Positions 1 to 10,070 of a stretch of DNA of 64,000 nt are shown piece after piece. The position numbers and the translations under genes were made by a program. This DNA comes from Thozetella sp. PMI_491 (lineage: Eukaryota > Ascomycota > Sordariomycetes > Chaetosphaeriales > Chaetosphaeriaceae). The stretch spans positions 1,197,905 to 1,261,904 of the forward strand of contig MU270016.1 in the NCBI GenBank assembly GCA_021432635.1, given 5' to 3'. Under the pieces are notes generated by a model. It saw nothing but the letters and a program-made list of their open reading frames with translations. It had not been told where the DNA came from and searched no databases. The first letter of the stretch is position 1. Every line of letters begins with the position of its first letter.

Positions 1-2
1 CG

Positions 3-158
3 GGGGGTATGATTGTCATCGAAACGCCAGGCGCCGGCGGGTTTGGTGCGGTTGGTGAGTCCGAGCAAGACGGCGACGCATCTCAGACGAAGCAATCGTT
101 CGCGCCAATTGCTGCAGGGACCGTGGCGGCTACAATAGCTCTCGCGGAGCAAGTGTAA
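3..158 (+). CDS. 5-oxoprolinase (hydantoinase A/B family), C-terminal end only
   Basis: The frame is open from the window edge to a TAA at 156-158 and gives about 51 residues. It contains MIVIETPGAGGFG, which matches the glycine-rich C-terminal signature (I-x-T-P-G-G-G-G-[FYW]-G) of ATP-dependent 5-oxoprolinases and HyuB-type hydantoinases. The second Gly of the usual GGGG run is Ala here. The remaining ~38 residues are a low-complexity tail, longer than in many relatives. The enzyme family opens 5-oxoproline to glutamate with ATP hydrolysis in the gamma-glutamyl (glutathione) cycle and is cytosolic. Nearly all of the roughly 1,280-residue protein lies outside the window, so intactness cannot be judged. 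The assignment rests on one strong motif. Confidence 0.72.
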   Translation, partial: GGMIVIETPGAGGFGAVGESEQDGDASQTKQSFAPIAAGTVAATIALAEQV

Positions 159-784
159 GGTGAAGCGTCAACCCAGCTGAAGTATACGAGAATACGGTAC
201 TTCGCTCCTAGTTTAGATATCATTACGCCAGGATCTGACAAACCGAACATCGTAGTGCGGCCGTAGCCTTCCCTGCTGTTTTAATTTGTCCAGTGCATTG
301 CGGGATTGAGGCTGTAATAGCAGTTATGAAATATCGTACGTAATAGTAACTACTGACATCCTGCTCGTCGGCGATGCTGCCGTTGTACTATTGATTGTCG
401 AGCTCTCCCCGTGCTAACCGACTCCTCTTCTGTTGCTGTCGGCCGCGGGCGATTGAAGTCTCCAGGATTCGATCGTTCTTGGCATCTGTTGCTAGCCGTC
501 CTATTCGCTGAGGCCAGTGGTAACCAAATACGCCATACTAAAATCGGCATCGCGTAAAAAAGACGCCCGCGGCGGTTGAAACTAGGGCATTAACACGCAG
601 GGGTTCTGCGGTTACTGGGCTCTAAAGTCCCCATTACTATTTAGACAGTGGCTGTTGAAGACCAGAATATATACACCGGCCTGACTTGGTTGGGTAATTC
701 GACTACTCCCTTTCCCGGTGCTAACAGGTTGATAGGTCGTCTACTCGCTTCTTAGTTGCCCAGCAACCTCTGGGGAGTTATGCC
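159..784. other. Intergenic, 5-oxoprolinase 3' side to MFS promoter
   Basis: No frame here carries a recognisable domain or splice-joined exon. The distal half probably holds the promoter and 5' leader of the downstream transporter, but no defined motif can be supported. Confidence 0.5.
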
Positions 785-2250
785 GTGAGCAAGCCGGCCA
801 TCAAGATGCTGACCGATAAAGAGACGCAAGACCAGCGACGCCCTTTTCCCCCATCCTCATTAACGCTTCCGATGGGCAGCAGAGAAAAGGAAGGGACAAC
901 CGGCCCCATCGATAATATCGAAGCAGTTGGTAGCGATGGTACCCTTGAGAGCTCGCCAGTGGTAGGAGACGATGATGTGGCGTATCCCGACGGAGGCGTA
1001 GATGCGTGGATGCAAGTTTTTGCCGCCTTCCTCACGCAAGCTATGGCTTGGGGCTATCCGCCGGCATTTGGGGTCTTCCAACTGTATTACACAGAGACTT
1101 TGAATCTACCCAACGCCCAAGTAGCATGGATCGGATCTATACAGACAGCCCTTACGCTGCTGGTGTGCGCCCTGGCCGGGCGGCTAGCCGACGCTGGTTA
1201 TGCGAAATCGACCGTCATCTTTGGCGCCTTTATGAGCATCTTCGGCATCTTCATGACAAGCCTTGCGACACAATACTGGCAGATATTCCTAGCCCAAGGA
1301 GTCTGCACTGGCATTGGCCTGGGCTTGGCTTTCATGCCCACCACAGCCATCGTCAGTTCCTACTTCGAACGGAGGCGAGCTATGGCATTAGCCATTGCAA
1401 CATGCGGATCCGCTTTTGGTTCCATTGTGTTCCCAGCAATCATGCAGTATACGCTGCCGCTCATAGGATTCCCTTGGGCGATCCGTTGCTCGGCCTTCCT
1501 AGCTCTGCTATTTGCCATCATCTTAGCGATTATTATTAAACCCAGACCTCTGCCAGTACGGCCCGCCCCTTGGGTGGATCTAGGAGCCTTTAAGGAGCTT
1601 CCCTATCTCTTCATCACCCTTACCTGCTTTTTCGCTTTCTGGAGCATGTACTTTGTCACTACTTACGTGGGCCGTCCTTTCCCTTTAGCTTCTATCTCGT
1701 AACCGGTTTCTTGTGTTAAAACTAACCGTACGTATAGATCAACGCCTTTGCAGTTAAATATCTTGGCTACGACAGCACTGGTGCAGCTGGACTGCTTCTC
1801 ATCATCAATGGACTCTCGCTTCCCATTCGGCCAGTAGTTGGCTGGTTGGCCGATAGCTACTGTGGTCCGATCAACATGTACATCATCTCCCTGTTGATAT
1901 TCGCTGTGACAGAGTTAGCCTGGATTGGAGTTGGATCACGTCCGGGTATTTACGCCTTCTGCGCCTGCTTCGGAACAATTTTTGGCGCCCTCCAGGCGAT
2001 ATTCACGGGAGCTATTGGGAGCCTTACAAAAGACTCGAGCAAAGCAGGAACACGATTCGGCATGCTGTTAACCCTAATGGCGTTTGCTACTCTCGCCGGG
2101 CCACCGACTGCAGGAGCCATCATTGATGCTGATGGAGACCGCTATTTGCACGGCCAGATCTGGGCAGGGTATGTCATAATCGCTGCCGCTTTACTTTGTG
2201 TGGCTGCAAAAGTGTCAAAAGCTGGAACTGGGATGTGGGTAAAAGTCTAG
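785..2250 (+). CDS. MFS transporter, monocarboxylate-porter (MCT/SLC16-like) type
   Basis: Two exons, 785-1666 and 1738-2250, join in phase 0 across a 71-nt intron (GTGGGC...CTAAC...TAG) to give 464 residues. A polar cytosolic N-terminus of about 65 residues is followed by YPDGGVDAW, the conserved entry to the first helix of fungal MCT-like porters. About 12 hydrophobic segments follow. The loop between helices 2 and 3 reads AGRLADAGY, and the family's central loop is represented by FERRRAMALAIATCGS. The family moves monocarboxylates or related small acids across the plasma membrane; the substrate here is unknown. The C-terminus is short after the last helix. Read-through of the intron would stop after nine codons, so splicing is needed for a full carrier. 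Confidence 0.88.
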
Positions 2251-2583
2251 CGGCAGTACTTTCCGAATTATACTTAACCATAGCAATACTACGAAGATTA
2301 GTAACAGCATCAAGATGTTTCTCTATGTGATGATGCATCTTCACAATGAAATTGATAGGAAATGATTGATCAACATTGTTTTCTACGGTAAGGAAATTTA
2401 GGAAAACTTGTTATTAAATCTAAAGATATATGATTGAATTAGAATGTTCCAACTAATTAGGATAGGCTAAATTCAAGCCGCCTTTGTTCGTCCCTGAATT
2501 CTTATCACTGGTCTTGAAACCCTAGGTTTGTTTTAGCCGCTCATGATGAGATAGACTTTACTCATTTTCTCAATGCTTGCTCT
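2251..2583. other. AT-rich convergent 3' region
   Basis: This 333-nt spacer lies between the stop codons of the MFS gene (plus) and the lipase (minus). It is AT-rich and presumably holds both 3' UTRs and polyadenylation signals. No gene is seen in it. Confidence 0.6.
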
Positions 2584-4161
2584 TCAAAAATCTTCGCCGA
2601 TGTAGCCGCCAGTGGGATCAACCACTGTCACGTTCCGCACCTCACACTTGTCCGGAACGGCAGCCCCAGCAAAACGTCCCTCTAGAAACGACAGCGCGCG
2701 GCTATGTCCATTCTGGAATTCGGATAGATGGCCGCCAACGCTATTACGCTCGTATACGACTCGGGTTCCTGCCGCACACCATGTTCGCACCAGGTTGTCT
2801 GAGTCAGCGACGACGCTGAACTCGTCGCCGATCGACTTGTACGCGAAGACAGGCACACGGGGTGCCATGCCGTTGCTGCCCATTTCGGCCTGAGATGCGA
2901 AGAGATCCGTGAAGGAGCGGGCGTACATATCGGCGGCTCCATTAATGCTATTTTCCAGTGAGTCGATGATTGTGTACTTCATCTTTTTGGGCGAAGGGGG
3001 GGAAGGGGGGAATGCCGCGGGACGCGGAATCTAGGTGTACGTTTGTGTGCTATTAAACTCACAAGTAGTCCGATATATTCTGGCCGGCGTACGTCACAAA
3101 AGCCTGACTTATAGACATATTTAGCGCGGCGAGGAAAGCCGGTGCAGATGACGGCCGCAGTCGTGCTAGGAGGTCCGCCCGTGCATCTGGGAACAGCGCC
3201 GTGATGCCCAGGAGCCCCTCAGGAATAAGGCCGGAGGCGGGGCTCCCATTGATGTTATCTATTTCCGTTCCGTCAGTTTCGAGGGCAACCAATCAAAAGA
3301 AAAACACTACAAGACGCCATGACACGTACCAAGTACATCTTCTACTTTCAGGGGCATCCCGCCCACTGCCATCCCTACGAACCGTGACCCAAGTTCTGGC
3401 GCATAGGTAGCCTGCAGCTCGCCTGCCCACCCGGATGCTAGGCTCCCACCAGAGTAGCCCCACAGCGCAAACCGCGTTGTGTCACAGTTCACGCCGACAG
3501 TGCCCAGCGTGGGTTTGTTCTTGTTCGGGGTCTGCTTGGAAAACTGCAGGACAGCGCGCACTCCGTCAAGAACGGCGCGACCTTCCAGCCAACCTGCCAA
3601 GAAAGCCGACTGCACCCCTTCAAAGTCCGGTACCGCAAGGAGCCACCCACGGGCGAGCGCAGCTGTTACATCCGCGGCAGCCTGGACACCTGCAGGATCA
3701 TTCAGAGTGTAGCTTGCAGCACCGTTGAGAGCGGCCGTGTTGTAGGCCATTTGATAAGACAGAAATTGCGCAGGCGTGGTACTAGCCGCGGTGCTATTAG
3801 ACGGAGGGACAAGGAGTGTGGTGAGAGCCCAGGTCGCAGCGTCAAGCGAGTTTGTAGTGCGGTAGACAAGGTGATAGGCTGCCGAGGCGTTATCTAGCAT
3901 GTACGCGTCAGTCGGGGGTGCTGTGGAGGTTTAAACAATGGGCAACAAACAAAGAGCTGTGAGATTTCCGGGCGCGACGCGGACACGGATGAGCGCACCA
4001 GGGGCGTAGCGCTCAAGATTGTCCGGCTTTTGGACGTAGAAGGCATCTTCGGCGGGCAGGACCGGTTCAGCCGGCGTAGGCCAGATGGCGAAGCTGGGCT
4101 GGGATGCCGCGCCTGCGGCCGCAAGGCCGGCAAGAAGGAGGCCAGGTATGAGAGACTGCAT
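2584..4161 (-). CDS. Secretory lipase (LIP family, PF03583 type)
   Basis: Four exons on the minus strand: 4161-3951, 3878-3330, 3258-3063 and 2947-2584, giving 439 residues in frame. The ATG at 4161 is chosen because it starts a signal peptide (MQSLIPGLLLAGLAAAGAAS); an in-frame ATG 14 codons upstream is less fitting. The alpha/beta-hydrolase core shows the nucleophile elbow GYSGGS (Ser about 213), the acid in SIGDEFS (Asp about 360) and the catalytic His in VGGHLSE (about 392). The family secretes lipases that hydrolyse triacylglycerols. Introns 2 and 3 (3259-3329, 2948-3062) have good branch points. Intron 1 is less certain: donor 3950 can pair with 3879 (72 nt, branch CTGAC) or with 3921 (only 30 nt); both keep the frame and remove a TAA. 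Confidence 0.85.
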
Positions 4162-4925
4162 TATAAACACGGCTATTTGTGAAGCTGCTTGTAGTAGTGC
4201 CAAGGATGAGTCGGCGGCGGCTTGGCTGCCCTTTATCCTTTTTCTCGTCTATGGTAGATACTACCTCTATCCACAATCCCAAAATGCAAGCCAAATCGTC
4301 TAGCACGAAGCAATCATAGAGCGGCCACCCGAAATCCGGTGCGGGGGCTTACGAATTTGCGAAATCCTGCCCTGATGTTCCTTCAGAATACGAACCAGGG
4401 CTAGCGCTGACGGGTTCTAGAAAACACAGCATATATTCTAGACGATCGCTATAGCGGTATATGCGAATCACGGTTAGCGTAAGCGACCGTAGGTTAGCGC
4501 GTGCGAACATGGGGTAATATGTGAAGGTGGGGTTCTAGTCGGGCTCGAAGTAAACGCCGTAGTAGAAGATAGTTTCAATAGATCCTAGCTTTCGAAACCC
4601 TCTCCCTCGGTCCTTTCCCTTTTCTGACCCCGTGCAATTTGATATGTTCCATGCCATAATTAAATGCGCATATTACCCAGGGCCTAGAACTGAACTTTTT
4701 CTTTTTCGAATGGCGCCAGCTTCGCTCGTGTGCAACGTTAGTTACGCTACGCAACAACCGTGTGACTGTTGTGTTTGTTAAAAGAGGACTGCAAGTATTG
4801 ACTAAGCCTCATATAGTGCCTCAAGCATAGACTGACTATAAGAAGATGAGCGAAATGGTTCGTCCAAGGGATCCCTGGATGCTTGCGACACATAAACCAC
4901 TCCAGAATTCTCGAGACTAAGCTCC
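4162..4925. other. Divergent intergenic region, lipase promoter side
   Basis: About 760 nt between the lipase start (minus) and the decayed aldolase-family gene (plus). It holds no supported gene. The part at 4430-4530 has scattered CG-rich hexamers but no clear repeat structure. Confidence 0.5.
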
Positions 4926-5723
4926 ATGGCGCCAGATATGATTTCTCAGGGTGTTAGGAATAGCGCTTCTGCAAGGCGATGCTACTTTTTACACTCCCTC
5001 GTCACCTTCTTCAACGAAGATGAATCGATCGATGTCGAAAGCACCAAGGCTCATATCGAGCGCATGGCGCAGGGTGGTATTACCGGTCTAGTGCTCCAGG
5101 GCAGTAACAGTGAAGACCCGCACCTCACACACGTCGAGCGCCAAACCATCATCCGCACAGCGCGAGCCTACCTCGACCATCTTGGCTATCCTCAGGTGCA
5201 GCTCGTCATCGGATGCGATGCGGCCAGTGTGCGCGAGACATTGTCGTATATCACGGAGGCTAAGGAGGCCGGTGCAAACTTCGCGCTCGTGCTGCCACCA
5301 TCATAGTGGTCAGCTGCCATGACGCCAGCAGCGTGGAAGGGTTCTTCGATTCCGTATGTGCAGTCCACTCCACCACCACGCAGGCTCGGGCGGTAAAATA
5401 ACACTGAACAGATTGTGGAAATTTCAGCACTGCCCATTCTCATTTTCAACTTTCTCGGTACAACAGCAGACATCGATGCCAGCCCTAACGCGGTGACTTG
5501 CTTGGCCATCAAGTACCGGGGCAAAATGGTAGGCGTCAGGCTCACCTCCGGAAATTTGGGCGAACTGCAGCGCATCAGCTCGACGCTATCCAGCACCAGC
5601 ATCTTTGCAGCTTTTGGCAGAAAGTCCGACTTCTTCCTTCTCGCGCTTGTTGCTGGATCCAATGGAGTCATCGCCGTCCTGGCCAACGTGGCGCCCAAGA
5701 TGCACGTCAAACATGGTATGTGA
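4926..5723 (+). pseudogene. Dihydrodipicolinate synthase / 4-hydroxy-2-oxoglutarate aldolase family relic
   Basis: The first 126 codons read as a DapA-family TIM-barrel lyase: GGITGLVLQGSNSE matches the family's G-[IV]-x-G-[ILV]-x-x-x-G-[ST]-x-[GS]-E motif and ALVLPPS the next strand. A TAG then replaces the expected Tyr after LPPS (5304-5306). About 36 nt later the frame must shift to continue in homologous sequence (VEGFFDSV). After a likely intron, 5427-5715 resumes the family with ILIFNFLGTTADID and SDFFLLALVAGSNG. The position of the Schiff-base lysine (family GVKLT) is Arg here (MVGVRLTSGN), and the last ~90 residues are missing. Nonsense change, frameshift, lost catalytic lysine and missing C-terminus agree on a dead gene. 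The ancestral substrate cannot be told. Confidence 0.8.
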
Positions 5724-6147
5724 GGAGACCAGTCTTCGGGCCATAATCGCGGCCACTTGGTAGAGTGAGTCATAGTAGCGAGTTTCTGGCATGCAAAGAT
5801 CACCATTAGGTTGCCCGACGCAACTAGGTGATGTCAGTTGCCTACGTTGCGTAAGGTTGACACGCACGCCGACAGACCAATCTGTATTGGATGCGTAGAC
5901 TTTGCCCCACACCCTCCCGTGCTCTTGCTTACATGATCCGCGCCGGCGTGTCAGGCTCAAGCTACCGCTACAATATTGGGGGCCACCCACTCCGTAGAGA
6001 CTAGAAGTAGAAGGTGAATTGACTAGCCTCATTCGTAATCGGGGCTAATTTTCGACCGGACCGCGTATATCAATCCTCCATCGCCCCGGGCCGGAAAGCG
6101 GCACTCGACATTCAAGCGGGCAATAGCAGACCTACATTGCAATCATC
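5724..6147. other. Intergenic between aldolase relic and GNAT gene
   Basis: No C-terminal exon of the aldolase relic was found here in any plus-strand frame. The last ~90 nt before the GNAT start probably include its promoter and leader. Confidence 0.45.
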
Positions 6148-6904
6148 ATGTCGAGCATATACCTCCGGCCCGCAGAGGAATCCGAAGTGCGCACTGTCAC
6201 CCAGCTGCGCATGGACGCCTTTGGCTATGGCGGCACGGCCGAGGTGTTGTTCCCCGACCCCGCCACCCGGGTCGCCGACTTCTCTGCCTGGCGCTTCATG
6301 AGTGCGGCCGACACTTTCGCGGATCCCGGCCGCCACATTATCGTCGCCGTGGAGCGCCAGGAGGACGGGACCGAGGAGATTGCGGGCTCTGCCGAGTGGA
6401 TTGCCCCGGGCGGCCCAACCCCGGGCCTCTCGGAGGAAGAGCTGGAGGCCAGGAAGGCAGAGAGTAAGAAGAAGCAGCCGGCTTCATTTAACCCCGAAGG
6501 AATGGCCAACTTCATGGCCACGACGGGCGAGGCTATCGCAAAAGCCTTGGCCAACGCCGGGCTGCCAGAAGATGCCCACAAACAGATGTGGGGTGAGTCA
6601 CCATCCCTGGGCGCCAGGCTGTGACCCCATCCCTGCTAACCACGACTCGTGAGCGCTGGTTACAGACCTGAATTCACTGGCTGTAAGCTCAATCCACCAG
6701 AGGAAAGGAATCGGCAAGATCTTGGTGCAGTGGGGCCTCGATCGGGCAGCGCAGGAGGGCAAACATGTGCTCATCCTTGCGAATCCCACCGGGACTCATC
6801 TATACCGCAAGATGGGGCTGGAAGAAGTCGGCGATCTTGTCATTTTTGCCGGGGAACCGCAAGAGCGTCACGATGCCATCTTTATACAGCGATACAAGGA
6901 ATGA
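6148..6904 (+). CDS. GNAT-family N-acetyltransferase
   Basis: Exons 6148-6592 and 6666-6904 join across a 73-nt intron (GTGAGT...GCTAAC...CAG) to give 227 residues. The N-terminal half starts with IYLRPAEESEVRTV, a typical GNAT first strand and helix, and has a charged insert (about residues 90-125). Exon 2 carries the acetyl-CoA loop, QRKGIGKILVQWGL (R/Q-x-x-G-x-G/A), then ILANPTGTHLYRKMGL, the usual motif B strand and the conserved Tyr-x-x-x-G-[FL]. The order matches fungal GNAT proteins of 220-240 residues that acetylate small molecules or protein amines; the substrate is not evident. Without splicing the protein would stop before the acetyl-CoA site, which supports the model. Confidence 0.87.
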
Positions 6905-8365
6905 GCAGAGTCGGGTGTGGGTAACGCTATGCAACAAACCACGGCACACAGGATTCAGTCAATGGCTCCGGGCTATGTGGTAAAAACTGTAAATCGGGGC
7001 TTCCTGGTGAAGGGCAGGCGGGCAACATGGATCAAACTAAAGACGGAAAGAAGATTCATAGCATCGATAGCCTCGGCTATCCTGATAAGATTGCGCTCTT
7101 CCGTCTCCCGAAGAGAGGGTGTTAGATTGCATGTTACAGAGGGATCAGCCGGAACATACCTATAAATCAGATAGTCTTGACCATGGGGTGTTGAAAGTTT
7201 TGAATTTTGGTGACGAAGGAAGTCACTCACGGTGGCGAACCCGACATTTCTCCCTAGGTTTTCAGAAGAGGCTTTGTACTCGATCCAGTCGCCTTTAACG
7301 GCCTGTTCGACTTCCTTGGCATACTAAATACGCAAGGCTCTGCCGAGAACTTTGTTGTAAAACGGTGGTAAGATCTGATATCAGGAATCTTCGTGGAGAT
7401 ATCTCGAGCAAGCTCACAGGAACAAGTTCCATCCCAAAAATGGCAGTTGATACGATCCGACTATTATCTATTTTTTGCCCTCGCCTGGCGAAGGTGCTGG
7501 TCACGCAATTGCGAAGGGAGAAAACACCGGGATCGGCACAACGGATGCTGTGGTGCTATTCCTCTATTGCCAAGCAAGGAGACACTCTATTGCCAAGGAT
7601 GGCGACAATCCGGGAATAGCCACAGGAAACCCCTGTGGTATATGCAGCCACTGCGGTCCTGCATTGATTGTTACATCCTGGGATACTACTACTGCTAGCT
7701 TCATTCATGATGGCGCTATGCATATCTCGTACAGTCAAGGACGTCGGCCCGCTGTCAAAAGCAGAGATAAGTCTATCAAAAAGAAGATAAAGATGCGCCA
7801 GGGGCCTATGGATCCGGTAGATAACGCTGGACGGGACGGCCAGTCTCGGGATCTAGGCCGTTGTTGATGTGGCACGATAACAGGCAGTCCCTGTCCCGAG
7901 CCGTGGAGACTGCTTGTGCAATGTGAGTGGGCCTTGTCCACCAGATAGGCAGGCTCCCAGAAGAGCTTCTCGGCAGCAGTTCCATAACGGATCTCTTCCT
8001 CGATATGGCTGATCCGATGGTCCCGACTGGTGCATCTGCATTAGGGCCTTGGAGCAGTATCATACGGAGCCCCCTCGGTTACATTTTCACCGAACGGCAC
8101 TAACCCTTGCAGCTTCCAAGCCCGAATATCTCTAGTAATTAGCAGGCATCGACAATTGATGAATACGCGCCCGGTTCAGGAGGACGCGCGGGGCACGCAT
8201 AAACAAGTGGAGTTGAAGGGAGGAGTGTTCCGATGGCACTGACCACTTGGCGAGCCGAGCTCACATCAGCTGACGCGTTTTTGGCCCTGGCTCGAGCGGC
8301 GTCGCAGGCCGGCCCAAACAGCGCCGATCCCTCCGCCGGCGACCCACTGGCACCATCTAACAACG
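6905..8365. other. Intergenic, no supported gene
   Basis: About 1.46 kb. Several open frames exist, but none has a domain, signal peptide or splice partner that can be supported. A short open stretch at about 7270-7374 on the plus strand looks protein-like but could not be joined to anything. The final part is the leader of the next gene. Confidence 0.4.
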
Positions 8366-9022
8366 ATGTCAACAATGGCTTCACCACCGCCGCCGGGCAG
8401 GCCTGGCGACGAGAATGCGCCGCTTCTTTCTTCCGAAGGCGAATCACACCAGTGGCCGGATCAGGATGGCACGCTGCCGTATCACAACCCCTCGGCGAGG
8501 AGCCACTCCGCAGCGACGGCGAGACGCCCCTCCGTCCTCTCTGGCTTGAAACGATCACCCGTGCTGGCTCTCCTGGTACTGGGTGTATTTCTCGGGGCTT
8601 GTCCAATCCCTCGAAAGCATATGAACGGACTCCTCCGTCAATTTCTAATCACCGTTGTCGTATCCGTCATTATGACCCCTGCTCCCCGCAGCGAGGTCTT
8701 CAGCCAGCCGAAGCGGGTGGAGAGACTGCTCGTCGCCAATGCCGGGTTCTATCTCTCCTTGTACGGAATGTTCGGTGCTGCGAATGAGGTTCACGTTGAG
8801 ATGGGACACGAGTCACTCCTCATGTATCGAACGCCGCTGGGCTGGAACCTGGGGTACCTGAGCCGAATGCTGCTGGCCGCTGGTGGGTTTTGCATCCAGA
8901 AGTCGGCAGGAGTCCACTCGACGAAGAGGATATTGGGCGGCTACCTTCTTTGCATGCTCCTACTCTACTTTGATGTCCCATCGACTCTCATTCATCTCGC
9001 CGTTGGAGGAGACCGGTGGTAG
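8366..9022 (+). CDS. Hypothetical small membrane protein
   Basis: A single exon of 218 codons. The first 60 residues are polar and rich in Pro, Ser and Arg, as in a cytosolic tail. They are followed by hydrophobic segments at about 68-84, 91-107, 128-143, 170-182 and 192-212, giving three to five membrane spans. No catalytic motif or known family was recognised. The ATG at 8366 is the first in this frame and has a purine at -3. Overlapping frames of similar length exist on both strands, so the choice rests on the regular hydrophobic pattern. The gene may have further exons, although no good donor precedes the stop. The function is unknown. Confidence 0.5.
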   Translation: MSTMASPPPPGRPGDENAPLLSSEGESHQWPDQDGTLPYHNPSARSHSAATARRPSVLSGLKRSPVLALLVLGVFLGACPIPRKHMNGLLRQFLITVVVSVIMTPAPRSEVFSQPKRVERLLVANAGFYLSLYGMFGAANEVHVEMGHESLLMYRTPLGWNLGYLSRMLLAAGGFCIQKSAGVHSTKRILGGYLLCMLLLYFDVPSTLIHLAVGGDRW

Positions 9023-9544
9023 AGACAGATGGGGCTATGAAGATACGATTAATGCTTTGACACACGTAATTCGATGGCAGGGATAGCGGGTATAGAGGTT
9101 TCCAGATCGCCAGCAATGACACCTCTTTAGTGACTTGTTGCACCATGGAATATAGGAAATAGCCAAGAGGCATCATGTGACAAGCTTTCCCACAGATACT
9201 ATGTTCCTTTGATTACCCCGGTGATATATGCTGAAGGCCGCTGATAACTACGAGATCCTATCACCACAGGAGCGGAGTGAACGAAGCCTAGTCGGAGCGA
9301 TCCGCTAGCATGAGTGTACTAATAGTAGGCCCGTATAGCGACCTAAACGAGATAGTGGAGGATTACCTGACTCCCCGAGCTTCCTATGCTTATTATCGTA
9401 TATGCACCCAGAGAGATACTTGTTCCTAAGCTGTCACTAAAGCTAGACCCGAAAGAGTAATTTCGATATATACATCTTGCAAAATTTGGCCAGGCTTATT
9501 TATCACTATCCTTGCCATATTCGCGACGTCCATTTGACGCTTGA
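9023..9544. other. Convergent intergenic region
   Basis: This 522-nt spacer lies between the membrane-protein stop (plus) and the small secreted protein stop (minus). Nothing codable was recognised. Confidence 0.5.
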
Positions 9545-10070
9545 CTAGACTTTAACGTTCGGCGAGACGTTGATTACTCCGGACCCCACGCTACACGTCT
9601 TTGGCGACTCCGTACATTCCATCTCCAACGTGGCTGTGCGAATGACGACACTGCAAATTTGACAGGCCACAGTTAGCATTAGCTCATGGCGGCCTATCAG
9701 GCCGGCAAGAGAATTATTGGTTGAAAGATAATGCTCACCTGGACTTTCCGTCACAAGTAAGTGTGTCGTTAACCGTGACAAGGAGGGTGTCTATGGTCGT
9801 CTGGATGAAGATGTGCACGTTCTTGTCGTTCGTCGTCCCGGCCACCTCGCAGCGGCTGTTCGCGCGCAAGGAGCATGTCAGTGCGGCCGACTTTCCGGTT
9901 ACATTGTCAAGAAGAGTGAAGGAAGCCGAGCCGCCTTCGCGGACCTCGGCCCCGTATTTGGCCTTGAAGTCCTTGATGGTCCACGTCTGGTTCGTGCAGG
10001 TATCTGCGTCAAACGACGACGACACGAGGCCGAGCAGGGCCAGGGCCCAGACGAAAGCTGACCGGAGCAT
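9545..10070 (-). CDS. Small secreted cysteine-containing protein
   Basis: Two exons, 10070-9739 and 9650-9545, join across an 88-nt intron (GTGAGC...GCTAAC...GCAG) to give 145 residues. The first ~19 residues (MLRSAFVWALALLGLVSSS) form a signal peptide. The mature part holds six Cys: DTC, LTCSL, RCEV, TCDG, MECTE and KTCS, and it alternates beta-prone stretches, starting with NQTWTIKDFKAKYG. This size and layout, with a W-x-[IV]-x-[DN]-F near the N-terminus, is common among ascomycete secreted beta-sandwich proteins of unknown role, some of which act as effectors. No catalytic residues are evident. The joined frame ends at a TAG at 9545. It is a candidate secreted effector or cell-wall protein by type only. 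Confidence 0.78.

Noticed and set aside
7270-7374. Short open plus-strand stretch that looks protein-like
   Set aside because: Only about 30 codons, no partner exon, no family recognised.
8233-8787. 184-codon plus-strand frame overlapping the membrane-protein gene
   Set aside because: Composition-driven shadow without hydrophobic pattern or domain; the 8366 frame is more protein-like.
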